Shown piece by piece: positions 18,754-26,833 of a DNA stretch of 64,000 bases. Source of the stretch: Vibrio diabolicus (GTDB taxonomy: Bacteria; Pseudomonadota; Gammaproteobacteria; Enterobacterales; Vibrionaceae). A program made the translations under genes and the position numbers. How positions within the stretch are numbered: position 1 is the first letter of the stretch; the number at the start of each line of letters is the position of its first letter. Under the pieces are notes generated by a model. That model did no database searches and was not told the DNA's origin. It saw only the letters and a list, made by a program, of their open reading frames with translations. The DNA is taken from assembly GCA_001048675.1 (NCBI GenBank), contig CCKK01000023.1:1-64000 (forward strand), in the 5' to 3' direction.

Positions 18754-20859
18754 ATGTTACGAAACTTGTTTTTTATAGTTATTCTATATTTTTCTTCTTT
18801 ACATTTCTTAAATGCAAAAGGTCTTTCTTTTAGCCAAATTGAACTAGCATCGTCTAACCAATCCTTTACCGGCTTAGTCTTTACCCCTAATGCGCAAGTA
18901 TTGCCTTTTGGACAGTTTTCTTTTATCTACTCCCAAGGTTTACCATGGGAAGACCAGGTAGATAGCCTCGATTCGATTAAGTTTTCTTTTGGTTTACTAG
19001 ATGGCTTGGAGACTACTGGCAGAATTGTAACAGATGATTATAACTCCAATTGTTTTATAACTGGTTGCGGCGGTATTCGTGACTTATCTATCTCCTTTAA
19101 GTATCAAGTTCCTCATATTTGGAGAAATGATAGATTAAACATAGCATTGGGCGTTCAGGATTTGGGTGGTGCGGCAAATCACTTTGGTACTCAATATGCG
19201 GTAATTGACTATATGTTCGATACTTTACCTTTGCGAATTTCTGCTGGTTATGGTGAGTCAGATATCTCATTGGGAGTTACGAATGGTTTATTCGGTGGTG
19301 TTGAATATCAAATGGCTGATTTTATTCAGCTTGTCGGTGAGTTTGATGCTGTTGAGTTTAACTCATCAGTGAAAGTGCTCACGCCAGAGGAGTTTCTACC
19401 ATATGATATGACTGCTTCTTTGAGTTACCAAATTTATTCTGGTCATGAATCTGATGGGTCGAGCATTTGGAATGCTGCACTCTCTGTGCCATTAATAACG
19501 GATTATTCTCGCTCTCGCGACTACGCGAAGAATAATATGACGTTAATGGATCGTTTAGTCATTGAGCAAAACAAAGCGCAACAAGCGTCAATTTCCTCTT
19601 TGTTTAGTGCGTTAAAAAGTGAAGGCTTCGTTAATGTTCAAGTGGGCGTATCAAATGACAAAGTTGTGGTGGCTTTAGAGAACCGTCGCTACAACCATAA
19701 TCAAGCAGATGGATTAGGTGTCGCTCTGGGTATTGTGTCGAGTCATTTAGGTCAAAGTGCGGCGCAAGATATAGGCGCTGCATCGGATCAATTTGAACTT
19801 GTGATGCTTGCCAACCAAAAACCAGTGGTCAGCGTTTTGTCTGACGCTAACTGTTACCAAAGTTTTGTCAATGGTAGCGCAGCTTGTGATGACATTCAGT
19901 TTATCACGCGCGATTTGCCGGAAAGATTAGACATGGTTGATTGGAAAACGGAGCGAGTTAATTCAGGCACTTTAGATTCGCAGATCGTGCTTTCTCCTAT
20001 GGTAAGGCATGGTTTTGCAACCGAGTACGGTGTGTATGATTACTCTTTTGCTATGTCTAGCAACTTATACACTTACCTATGGTCTGGCGCGGCAATTGAT
20101 GTTCGTCATATTTTACCTTTAGCAGAAAGTGATGATTTTGAAGAGGGCGGGTATTTCGAAGACAGCGCGTACGAGAACGAGATTGATCGTGCAATGGTGC
20201 ATCAGTTCTTCCGTTTACCATATGTCGATATAGCTAACCAAGTTTCCCTAGGCTTGGTTAAATCGGATTATATCGGTGCGCGTAGTGAATCAGCTTGGTT
20301 CTCTCAATCGGGCAACCATGAGTTGGGACTAGAGATGAGCTACTTCCAACATCAAGACGAAAAAGACAAAAATGGTTATGCGAACCCAGACCGCCAAACC
20401 TTTTTAACTCGTTATACATTCTCTATGCCGGAGTGGGATTGGCAGTTTAATGCAACTGCTGGAGAGTTTTGGAAGGGGGATGTCGGCGCAAAATTCACGA
20501 CATCACATTGGTTTGAAGACATAGAAGTATCGGCAAGTTATCAGGTGACAAAGTTTAATGATACAGACGAAGAGCAGTTTGTCACTGTGTCAGTAAAGCT
20601 GCCATTAACGCCATGGCGTGATATGTCTCCGGGAGTTATACAAGTTCGTGGTAACGAGGCTTATGATTTCAACGTTACGACACGAGTTGGCAACGATACA
20701 AACTATTTGGCAGCAGGTCAGGGTGATGAACTCGTGATGGATAATAGTATGCTTCGCCGCTACTTTAACCGAGGCCGTTATGGTCAAGAGTACTTTGAAC
20801 AGAACAAGCTTCGCATTCGCAATGCTTATTTGCGTTACTTGGGGACTCAATTGAATTAA
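18754..20859 (+). CDS. YjbH-domain outer membrane exopolysaccharide protein (WbfB-like)
   Basis: 701 residues with an N-terminal signal peptide (about residues 1-22: hydrophobic core FFIVILYFSS, cleavage near LNA-KG). The body is rich in alternating beta-strand segments with aromatic residues, as in an outer-membrane beta-barrel (for example FTGLVFTPNAQVLPFGQFSF, YTFSMPEWDWQFNATAGEFW). It matches the layout of YjbH/GfcD/WbfB lipoprotein-like proteins found in Vibrio and enterobacterial capsule loci; no lipobox Cys is seen here. Probably helps export or anchor the polymer at the outer membrane. No wza, wzb or wzc gene lies in the window. GC content rises from this gene onward. Confidence 0.75.
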   Translation: MLRNLFFIVILYFSSLHFLNAKGLSFSQIELASSNQSFTGLVFTPNAQVLPFGQFSFIYSQGLPWEDQVDSLDSIKFSFGLLDGLETTGRIVTDDYNSNCFITGCGGIRDLSISFKYQVPHIWRNDRLNIALGVQDLGGAANHFGTQYAVIDYMFDTLPLRISAGYGESDISLGVTNGLFGGVEYQMADFIQLVGEFDAVEFNSSVKVLTPEEFLPYDMTASLSYQIYSGHESDGSSIWNAALSVPLITDYSRSRDYAKNNMTLMDRLVIEQNKAQQASISSLFSALKSEGFVNVQVGVSNDKVVVALENRRYNHNQADGLGVALGIVSSHLGQSAAQDIGAASDQFELVMLANQKPVVSVLSDANCYQSFVNGSAACDDIQFITRDLPERLDMVDWKTERVNSGTLDSQIVLSPMVRHGFATEYGVYDYSFAMSSNLYTYLWSGAAIDVRHILPLAESDDFEEGGYFEDSAYENEIDRAMVHQFFRLPYVDIANQVSLGLVKSDYIGARSESAWFSQSGNHELGLEMSYFQHQDEKDKNGYANPDRQTFLTRYTFSMPEWDWQFNATAGEFWKGDVGAKFTTSHWFEDIEVSASYQVTKFNDTDEEQFVTVSVKLPLTPWRDMSPGVIQVRGNEAYDFNVTTRVGNDTNYLAAGQGDELVMDNSMLRRYFNRGRYGQEYFEQNKLRIRNAYLRYLGTQLN

Positions 20860-20889
20860 GTTGTGTTGCTAGTTAGGCTTTTAGTTAAT

Positions 20890-20920
20890 CACCACACTCT
20901 ACCGAGAGTGTCGGTGTTTT
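20890..20920 (+). terminator. Hairpin after the yjbH-like gene (possible terminator)
   Basis: ACACTCT (20894-20900) ACCG AGAGTGT (20905-20911) followed by CGGTGTTTT. The stem is good and the U-tract short, so termination may be partial and RfaH-modified polymerase could continue into ugd. Confidence 0.5.
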
Positions 20921-20956
20921 GATATGCTAGCGTCAGTTAAATAATAGGAAATAAAA

Positions 20957-22123
20957 ATGAAAATTGCTGTAGCAGGCACGGGCTACGTCGGTTTGTCCAA
21001 TGCCATGTTATTGTCACAAAACCATGAGGTTGTGGCGGTTGATATCATCCAAGAAAAAGTGGACTTGTTGAATGACAAAAAATCTCCAATTGTTGATGCG
21101 GAAATCGAACATTTCCTTGCAAACAAAGAACTCAACTTTATCGCGACGCTAGATAAAGAGCTGGCTTACAAAGACGCAGAGTTTGTTGTTATTGCCACAC
21201 CAACGGATTATGACCCTCAAACGAACTACTTTAATACTTCTTCAGTTGAAGCAGTGATTAAAGATGTGATGGCAATTAATCCAGATGCAGTTATGGTGAT
21301 TAAGTCGACTGTACCTGTGGGTTATACTGCGCGCATTAAAGAGGAGCTCGGTTGTCAGAATGTTATGTTCTCTCCAGAGTTTCTTCGTGAAGGTAAAGCA
21401 CTTTACGATAACCTCCACCCGTCTCGCATTATCGTTGGTGAGCGTAGCGAACGTGCAGAGAAGTTTGCTAACCTTTTAGTTGAAGGCGCGGTAAAAGAAG
21501 ACATCTCGGTTCTGTTTACTGACTCTACAGAAGCAGAAGCAGTTAAGTTGTTCTCAAACACATATCTTGCGATGCGCGTAGCCTATTTTAATGAGCTAGA
21601 TTCGTATGCTGAAGCACACAATCTTGATGCTCGCCAAATTATTGAAGGTGTAGGCTTAGATCCTCGTATTGGCAATCACTACAACAATCCGTCATTCGGT
21701 TATGGTGGTTACTGCTTACCGAAAGATACAAAGCAATTGTTAGCAAACTACCAAGAAGTTCCTAATAACATTATTGGTGCAATCGTTGATGCGAACCGCA
21801 CTCGTAAAGATTTTGTCGCAGAATCTATTCTCAAGCGAGAACCAAAAGTCGTGGGTATTTACCGCTTAATTATGAAAGCTGGTTCAGATAACTTCCGCGC
21901 TTCGTCTATTCAAGGCATTATGAAGCGCATTAAGGCAAAAGGCATCGAAGTCGTGGTGTATGAGCCAGTACTTAAGGAAGATGAGTTCTTCCACTCTGCT
22001 GTTATCCGCGATATTGAAGAGTTCAAACAGATGTCTGATGTTATTGTTTCTAACCGCATGGTTGAGGAACTTGCTGATGTTGCTGATAAAGTCTACACCC
22101 GTGATCTGTTTGGTAGCGATTAA
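20957..22123 (+). CDS. ugd: UDP-glucose 6-dehydrogenase
   Basis: 388 residues, the length of E. coli Ugd. N-terminal NAD-binding Rossmann motif AGTGYVGLSNAMLL; middle-domain FSPEFLREGKALYDNLHPSR; catalytic loop GYGGYCLPKDTKQL with the nucleophilic Cys. It oxidises UDP-glucose twice to UDP-glucuronate, so the locus 2 polymer probably contains a uronic acid or a sugar derived from it. ATG 20957 follows ATAGGAAATAAA. It shares its substrate with the next gene, galU, which makes UDP-glucose; a terminator hairpin separates them. Confidence 0.96.
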   Translation: MKIAVAGTGYVGLSNAMLLSQNHEVVAVDIIQEKVDLLNDKKSPIVDAEIEHFLANKELNFIATLDKELAYKDAEFVVIATPTDYDPQTNYFNTSSVEAVIKDVMAINPDAVMVIKSTVPVGYTARIKEELGCQNVMFSPEFLREGKALYDNLHPSRIIVGERSERAEKFANLLVEGAVKEDISVLFTDSTEAEAVKLFSNTYLAMRVAYFNELDSYAEAHNLDARQIIEGVGLDPRIGNHYNNPSFGYGGYCLPKDTKQLLANYQEVPNNIIGAIVDANRTRKDFVAESILKREPKVVGIYRLIMKAGSDNFRASSIQGIMKRIKAKGIEVVVYEPVLKEDEFFHSAVIRDIEEFKQMSDVIVSNRMVEELADVADKVYTRDLFGSD

Positions 22124-22151
22124 TTCGTATTTATATTCAAAATAATATAAC

Positions 22152-22177
22152 AGGCTCCCTCAGAGGAGCCTTTTTTT
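22152..22177 (+). terminator. Rho-independent terminator after ugd
   Basis: AGGCTCC (22152-22158), 6-nt loop, GGAGCCT (22165-22171), then seven Ts. It ends only 15 nt before the likely galU start, so galU transcripts from upstream need readthrough. Confidence 0.88.
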
Positions 22178-22191
22178 AGTTGGTAATGGTT

Positions 22192-23070
22192 ATGATTAAA
22201 AAATGTTTATTCCCTGCGGCGGGTTACGGTACACGTTTCCTTCCTGCGACTAAGTCGATGCCGAAAGAAATGATGCCAGTGGTAAACAAGCCATTGATTG
22301 AATACGGTGTTGAAGAGGCGATTGAAGCCGGTATGGACGGTATGTGCATCGTCACTGGTCGTGGTAAGCACTCGTTAATGGATCACTTTGATAAAAACTA
22401 CGAGCTAGAGCATCAAATTAGCGGTACAAGTAAAGAAGCGCTGCTTGATGATATTCGTTCTTTGATTGATTCTGCGAGTTACACTTACATCCGTCAGCGT
22501 GAAATGAAAGGCTTAGGTCACGCTATTCTTACGGGACGTGAATTGGTCGGTGATGAACCGTTTGCTGTAGTGCTTGCGGATGACCTTTGTGTAAATGAGG
22601 ACAAAGGCGTTCTAGCTCAAATGGTTGAGCTGTACAAACAGTTCCGCTGTTCAATCGTTGCGGTACAAGAAGTGCCGGAATCAGAAACGCATAAATACGG
22701 TGTGATTGCTGGCGAGATGATCAAAGATGATATCTTCCGCATTGATAACATGGTTGAAAAGCCAGAACCAGGCACTGCACCTAGCAATCTAGCGATTATT
22801 GGTCGCTACATTCTGACACCTGATATCTTTGAACTGATTGAAAATACAGAGCCGGGCAAAGGTGGCGAGATTCAAATCACCGATGCGCTGATGCAACAAG
22901 CTCAATCTGGTTGTGTTTTGGCATACAAATTTAAAGGTCAGCGCTTTGATTGCGGTAGTGTAGAAGGCTATATTGAAGCAACAAATTACTGCTACGAGAA
23001 CCTTTATAAGAAGGATTCCAGTGCGGAGCTCGCGAAAAAACCAACCGTGAAAATTGCCGAGCCAGCGTAA
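22192..23070 (+). CDS. galU: UTP-glucose-1-phosphate uridylyltransferase
   Basis: 292 residues from ATG 22192 (MIKKCLFPAAGYGTRFLPAT); in-frame ATG 22186 and TTG 22180 are also possible but the shorter form matches bacterial GalU. Nucleotide-binding loop AAGYGTRFLPATKSMPKEMM, VLADDLCV metal-site Asp, and VEKPEPG. It makes UDP-glucose from glucose-1-phosphate and UTP, feeding Ugd next to it as well as LPS core and other glucosides. The ORF sits at the chromosomal edge of the polysaccharide region, as in other vibrios, just before convergent tpiA. Confidence 0.95.
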   Translation: MIKKCLFPAAGYGTRFLPATKSMPKEMMPVVNKPLIEYGVEEAIEAGMDGMCIVTGRGKHSLMDHFDKNYELEHQISGTSKEALLDDIRSLIDSASYTYIRQREMKGLGHAILTGRELVGDEPFAVVLADDLCVNEDKGVLAQMVELYKQFRCSIVAVQEVPESETHKYGVIAGEMIKDDIFRIDNMVEKPEPGTAPSNLAIIGRYILTPDIFELIENTEPGKGGEIQITDALMQQAQSGCVLAYKFKGQRFDCGSVEGYIEATNYCYENLYKKDSSAELAKKPTVKIAEPA

Positions 23071-23115
23071 GTCGGAACGTTCTATCGGTGTACTCCGAGT
23101 GGATAACACGCAAAC

Positions 23116-23146
23116 AAAAAGGGATGCATGATGCATCCCTTTGTTA
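23116..23146. terminator. Bidirectional terminator between galU and tpiA
   Basis: Near-perfect palindrome AAAGGGATGCAT (23118-23129) with ATGCATCCCTTT (23131-23142), with A-run and T-rich flanks. It serves both convergent genes. Confidence 0.85.
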
Positions 23147-23170
23147 TTTCTACTCTCAGTAAAAACGAGA

Positions 23171-23941
23171 TTAAGCTTTTGCTTTAGCCGCTGCTTTTGC
23201 GATTGCTGCGAAGCTTTTCGCGTCTAGTGAAGCACCGCCAACTAGAGCGCCGTCGATGTCTGGTTGTGAGAAGTAAGCTTCAGCGTTTTCTGGCTTAACA
23301 GAGCCGCCGTATTGGATGATTACTTGTGCTGCAACTGCTTCGTCTTTCGCAGCGATAAGTGCGCGGATAGAAGCGTGGATGCGCTGTGCATCTTCAGCGG
23401 TTGCTGCTTTACCAGTACCGATAGCCCAGATTGGTTCGTAAGCGATGATTGCGCCGTTTAGAGCTTCAACACCGTAAGTGTCGATAACTGCGTTGATTTG
23501 ACGTGCACATACAGCTTCAGTTTCGCCAGCTTCGTTTTGCGCTTCAGATTCACCGATACAGAAAACAGGAGTTAGGCCGTTTTCTTTTAGGAAGTTGAAT
23601 TTCTTCGCGATGAACTCGTCAGATTCGTTGTGGTATTCACGACGCTCTGAGTGACCGATGATGATGTGAGTAGCACCGAAATCTTTCAGCATTTCTGGAG
23701 ACATATCGCCAGTGAACGCACCGCTGTTGTTTAGGTCAGTGTTTTGAGCACCTAGGATGATCTTGTTACCGCCTTCAGCGATTACTCGCTCTGCTAGGTC
23801 GATGTAAAGTGCTGGTGGAGCGACTGCTACGTCAACACCTTCAACGCCTTCAAGCTCAGCGTTAAGACCAGTTAGCAGCTCAGTTACCATTGCTTTGCTG
23901 CCGTTTAGTTTCCAGTTACCCATCACTACAGGACGACGCAT
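23171..23941 (-). CDS. tpiA: Triosephosphate isomerase
   Basis: 256 residues from ATG 23939-23941 (MRRPVVMGNWKLNGSK), chosen because AAGGGAG sits 8 nt upstream; a longer in-frame opening to 23977 lacks this. Catalytic residues visible: Lys in NWKLN, His in IIGHSERREYH, Glu in AYEPIWAIGTGKAA, and phosphate-binding GALVGGASL. Interconverts glyceraldehyde-3-phosphate and dihydroxyacetone phosphate in glycolysis and gluconeogenesis. Monocistronic; codon use is that of a highly expressed gene. Confidence 0.98.
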   Translation of the reverse strand: MRRPVVMGNWKLNGSKAMVTELLTGLNAELEGVEGVDVAVAPPALYIDLAERVIAEGGNKIILGAQNTDLNNSGAFTGDMSPEMLKDFGATHIIIGHSERREYHNESDEFIAKKFNFLKENGLTPVFCIGESEAQNEAGETEAVCARQINAVIDTYGVEALNGAIIAYEPIWAIGTGKAATAEDAQRIHASIRALIAAKDEAVAAQVIIQYGGSVKPENAEAYFSQPDIDGALVGGASLDAKSFAAIAKAAAKAKA

Positions 23942-24211
23942 AGGAATATCTCCCTTATCTTTAATGTAAATAGTCAATTAATAGTAAAAAATCTACGTAG
24001 GAATATAACAGAATAATGTGAACAGATCATGATTGGCGTCATGTCTTGTCCGGCTTTCTTTACTGATTCGACCAAGCAGCGATCCTGTTATTTTTGTCAA
24101 AAGCAATCGATTGGTGATCACGTAGACAGAATGATAGTTCATTCCTCGGAAATTGATGCTGAGATTGGTATTACTACGCGCTGGAATTAATTGTTGTAGA
24201 AAGGAATCAAA

Positions 24212-24559
24212 ATGCCAAATCTCGTTTTAGAGTATTCAAACTCGGTTGAAGAACGTGTCAATGTTCAGGGGTTGCTGGAGGATTTACATAAAACGGCGTT
24301 AGAGAGTGGTCTTTTTGAGCTCGCGTCAGTGAAATCTAGAACGCTCCGGTGCCACAATTGGTTAATTGGAGATGAGGGCGATAGCCTCGACTTTATCCAT
24401 ATAAACTTTGATTTGCTATCTGGCCGTTCCCAAGAGCAGAAGAGAGAACTGTCACGAGCCTTGATGGCGACTCTTCAAGAGCAAGCCAGTCACGTGCACA
24501 GCTTAACGGTCAATATCCGAGACATGGACGTAGACAGTTTCCAAAAGATAGTGAATTAG
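24212..24559 (+). CDS. 5-carboxymethyl-2-hydroxymuconate isomerase-like protein
   Basis: 115 residues, matching the small CHMI (HpcD) family of the tautomerase superfamily: MPNLVLEYSNSVEERVNVQG keeps the N-terminal Pro2 that is the general base in this superfamily, and the length is close to HpcD. HpcD isomerises a ring-cleavage product of homoprotocatechuate, but no other aromatic degradation gene is nearby, so the substrate here is unknown. ATG 24212 follows AGAAAGGAATCAAA, a fair ribosome binding site. It stands alone between tpiA and the DUF805 gene. Confidence 0.8.
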   Translation: MPNLVLEYSNSVEERVNVQGLLEDLHKTALESGLFELASVKSRTLRCHNWLIGDEGDSLDFIHINFDLLSGRSQEQKRELSRALMATLQEQASHVHSLTVNIRDMDVDSFQKIVN

Positions 24560-24776
24560 GTTGAACCGAGTTTCTTGAGAGCAGTGAGCAGGGCTACGCA
24601 CCGTGAGATGCAAGGGAGCTGAAAGCTAATAGGCCTTATCGAGAGTTTATCGTTGCTTGAGCTTACTCTCGCTCTGCTTGTTATAACGGCGTTGTTGGCG
24701 CTTAAACTGCAGGTGTACTTTCCAAACCATATCGACTCGGCTAATCTATAACCTTTCTATTTTGGGGTAAAATTTG

Positions 24777-25199
24777 ATGTCGACTAAAGAGTTACTGTTT
24801 TCTTTTCAAGGACGTATAAACCGTAAAACCTACTGGATTTGGAACGTCATTTACTATGTCTCTATTCTAGGTTTTGGTGCTGGAATCAGTAAGCTATTTC
24901 CTACTTTCTCCTATTTACTTCTCCCTATTTTCTTGGTGATTTTGTTAATCCCTGATTTGGCGATCACCACCAAGCGTTGGCATGACCGCAACAAATCAAT
25001 CTATTGGCTAGCACTGAATATTCCGCTGATTATCGGACGAATCGCTACGCCAATGACTAGCCCTGTTGCACAAGAGCCGTCGACACCGCAAATGTTCGTT
25101 GCTTCCATTTCTCTGATTTGTGGTTTATGGATTCTAATTGAATGTGGCTTCTTAAAGGGGACATCAGGACCAAACCAATATGGCCCTGACCCGGAGTAA
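24777..25199 (+). CDS. DUF805 inner membrane protein
   Basis: 140 residues from ATG 24777. It begins with the DUF805 signature FSFQGRINRKTYWIWNVIYY, followed by three or four membrane segments, KRWHDRNKS in the middle and a C-terminal GTSGPNQYGPDP, all typical of the YhaH-like DUF805 family. The function is not known for the family. It is followed by about 800 bp filled with repeats, suggesting an insertion-tolerant neighbourhood. Confidence 0.88.
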   Translation: MSTKELLFSFQGRINRKTYWIWNVIYYVSILGFGAGISKLFPTFSYLLLPIFLVILLIPDLAITTKRWHDRNKSIYWLALNIPLIIGRIATPMTSPVAQEPSTPQMFVASISLICGLWILIECGFLKGTSGPNQYGPDPE

Positions 25200-25228
25200 T
25201 CGCTTCAAGTATCACGCTTGCTGTAAGT

Positions 25229-25337
25229 AGATTCTGAGTCTCGCTAAGGCTCGCTAGAATGACAAGCTCTTTTGATCTAGAGCTTGCTATTGTACCCGTC
25301 ATTCTGAACAACGAGGTACGAGCGTGATTCAGAATCT
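25229..25337. repeat. MITE-like palindromic repeat, copy 1
   Basis: Begins AGATTCT and ends AGAATCT, with imperfect inverted arms of about 40 bp (inner left CTCGCTAGAATGAC, inner right GTCATTCTGAACAACGAG) around a variable AT-rich centre. It could fold into a long hairpin. Confidence 0.85.
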
Positions 25338-25441
25338 ATCGTCCGCTTGAGCAGTAGCTAAGGTGAGAGGGAAAGAATAGGAGTTTGCTGTTACTTGATT
25401 CTTAGTGTCGCTGGAGCTCAGAATAAGAGCTTGTTGTTACC

Positions 25442-25549
25442 AGATTCTTAGTCTCGCTTGAGCTCGTTAGAATGACGATCTCCTTTGTTTTAGAGGCTGT
25501 TAAAGTCATCGTCATTCTGAACAGCGAGGAACGAGTGGGATCCGAATCT
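25442..25549. repeat. MITE-like palindromic repeat, copy 2
   Basis: Same architecture as copy 1. It starts AGATTCTTAGTCTCGCTTGA, and the right arm is CGTCATTCTGAACAGCGAGG. A partial left arm lies just before it (about 25398-25430). Copies in this cluster repeat every 190-215 bp with similar linker sequence. Confidence 0.85.
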
Positions 25550-25631
25550 ATTGTCCGGTTGTACAGTGGTTAAGCTGAGTGGGAAAGAATAAGAGCTTGT
25601 TGTTACCAGATTATAGGAGTTTGCTGTTACT

Positions 25632-25740
25632 TGATTCTTAGTGTCGCTGGAGCTCGCTAGAATGACTAGCTTTTTTGATCTAGAGCTTGCTATTTTAACC
25701 GTCATTCTGAACAGTGAGGGACGAGCATGATTCAGAATCT
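25632..25740. repeat. MITE-like palindromic repeat, copy 3
   Basis: Left arm GATTCTTAGTGTCGCTGGAG, inner CGCTAGAATGAC; right arm CGTCATTCTGAACAGTGAGG, ending CAGAATCT. Confidence 0.85.
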
Positions 25741-25846
25741 ATCGTCCGCTTGAGCTGTGGCTAAGGTGAGCGGGAAAGAATAAGAGCTTGTTGTTACCAG
25801 ATTCTTGGTTAAGCTGAGTGGGAAAGAATGGGAGTTTGCTGTTCCC

Positions 25847-25956
25847 AGACTCTTAGTCTTGCTGAGTCTCGCTAGAATGACGACCTTCTCTTATTTAGTA
25901 GCAAGTTAAATTAACCGTCATTCTGAACAGCGAGGGACGAGTGTGATTCAGAATCT
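25847..25956. repeat. MITE-like palindromic repeat, copy 4
   Basis: Left arm AGACTCTTAGTCTTGCTGAG, inner CGCTAGAATGACGA; right arm CGTCATTCTGAACAGCGAGG, ending AGAATCT. It is the last of the cluster and lies about 65 bp before the GIY-YIG gene remnant. Confidence 0.82.
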
Positions 25957-26020
25957 ACGCACAGAGCGCTCCGAGTTTGAACTGAGCGATTGAATTACAA
26001 TGGAAAAGTAACAGCGAATC

Positions 26021-26329
26021 ATGAAGGAGAATGAATCATCGATAGGACACCTTGCGTTTATATCCTAACGTCAAACGACAACGCCGTTCTTTACATTGGT
26101 GTTACCAGTCAGCTGCCTCAAAGAATATGGCAGCAATAAAAACGGAGTAGTTGAGGGATTTACCAAGAAATACAACGTTCATAAGCTCGTTTACTTTGAG
26201 TTATTCGAAGATATGGCAACTGCCATAACCCGAGAGAAGCAGCTCAAGCAGTGGAAGCGTAAATGGAAGTTAGACTTGGTAAGAGAAACGAATCCTAACT
26301 TTCTCGAGCTGTCTGCTGAGTATCAGTAA
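26021..26329 (+). pseudogene. GIY-YIG nuclease-family small protein, two frameshifts
   Basis: Restoring one C near 26050 and dropping one A near 26135 gives a 102-residue protein starting MKENESSIGHPCVYILTS, with the GIY-YIG core (VYILTS..AVLYIGVTS) and QRIWQHKNGVVEGFTKKYN, then ITREKQLKQWKRKWKLDLV. This matches the short single-domain GIY-YIG proteins (YhbQ/UPF0213-like) common in vibrios, whose role is unclear. As printed the gene breaks after about 15 codons and resumes twice. Both indels are outside long homopolymers, favouring genuine decay. Confidence 0.75.
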
Positions 26330-26673
26330 AAATCATCCCTACCTTTAAATGCCTCTAAGCTAACCACATCCGCTTTTTGAGTCGGTGCTGTTTCCCCTTG
26401 TAGCGCCGCTCTGAACTTCACGACCTGTTTTTGTAATTCGTTCATCAATACCACATTGGTGTGGTGAGGGTTTTTACACGTGCTGATGACCCTATCGATG
26501 TGGCTTTGCTGAGCCCACAGTCTTTCTTGCATGTTTTCTGATGCACTTTCGATCATCTCTTTTGCCATTTCATGACGAAATTGCTCAAAAGCTTCTGGAT
26601 CTCGCTCTGCCATTCGAACCATTTCATCGAATGGCGGAAGCGTTTGAGAAGGGTAGTGACGTAGAGTAGACAT
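26323..26673 (-). CDS. DUF3135 domain protein
   Basis: 116 residues from ATG 26671-26673, which has GGAG 7 nt upstream; an in-frame TTG one codon earlier is less likely. It is a mostly helical, charged, soluble protein (FDEMVRMAERDPEAFEQFRH, MNELQKQVVKFRAALQGE) fitting DUF3135, a small gammaproteobacterial family without assigned function. The tail overlaps the end of the GIY-YIG remnant on the other strand by a few bases. Confidence 0.75.
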   Translation of the reverse strand: MSTLRHYPSQTLPPFDEMVRMAERDPEAFEQFRHEMAKEMIESASENMQERLWAQQSHIDRVISTCKNPHHTNVVLMNELQKQVVKFRAALQGETAPTQKADVVSLEAFKGRDDFY

Positions 26674-26833
26674 CAATGTTCTCCAAATCCTTATGGAAAT
26701 TGCTTTTAGTTACTAAAAGCCTATACCACTAGAAAGAGGAGAGAGGATGATTTCTTCAGCCGTCTCATTTATAAGAGAAGCTTTCAAGCTTGAGATTGAA
26801 TAAGTGCGGCATGTCGATGTTTGTTTGTGGTGG

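Noticed and set aside
25229..25956. Repeat cluster resembling a CRISPR array or integron attC (VCR) sites
   Set aside because: Units are about 108 bp palindromes at irregular 190-215-bp spacing, with repeated rather than unique linkers. No cas or intI gene is present, and no typical attC core was seen at the ends.
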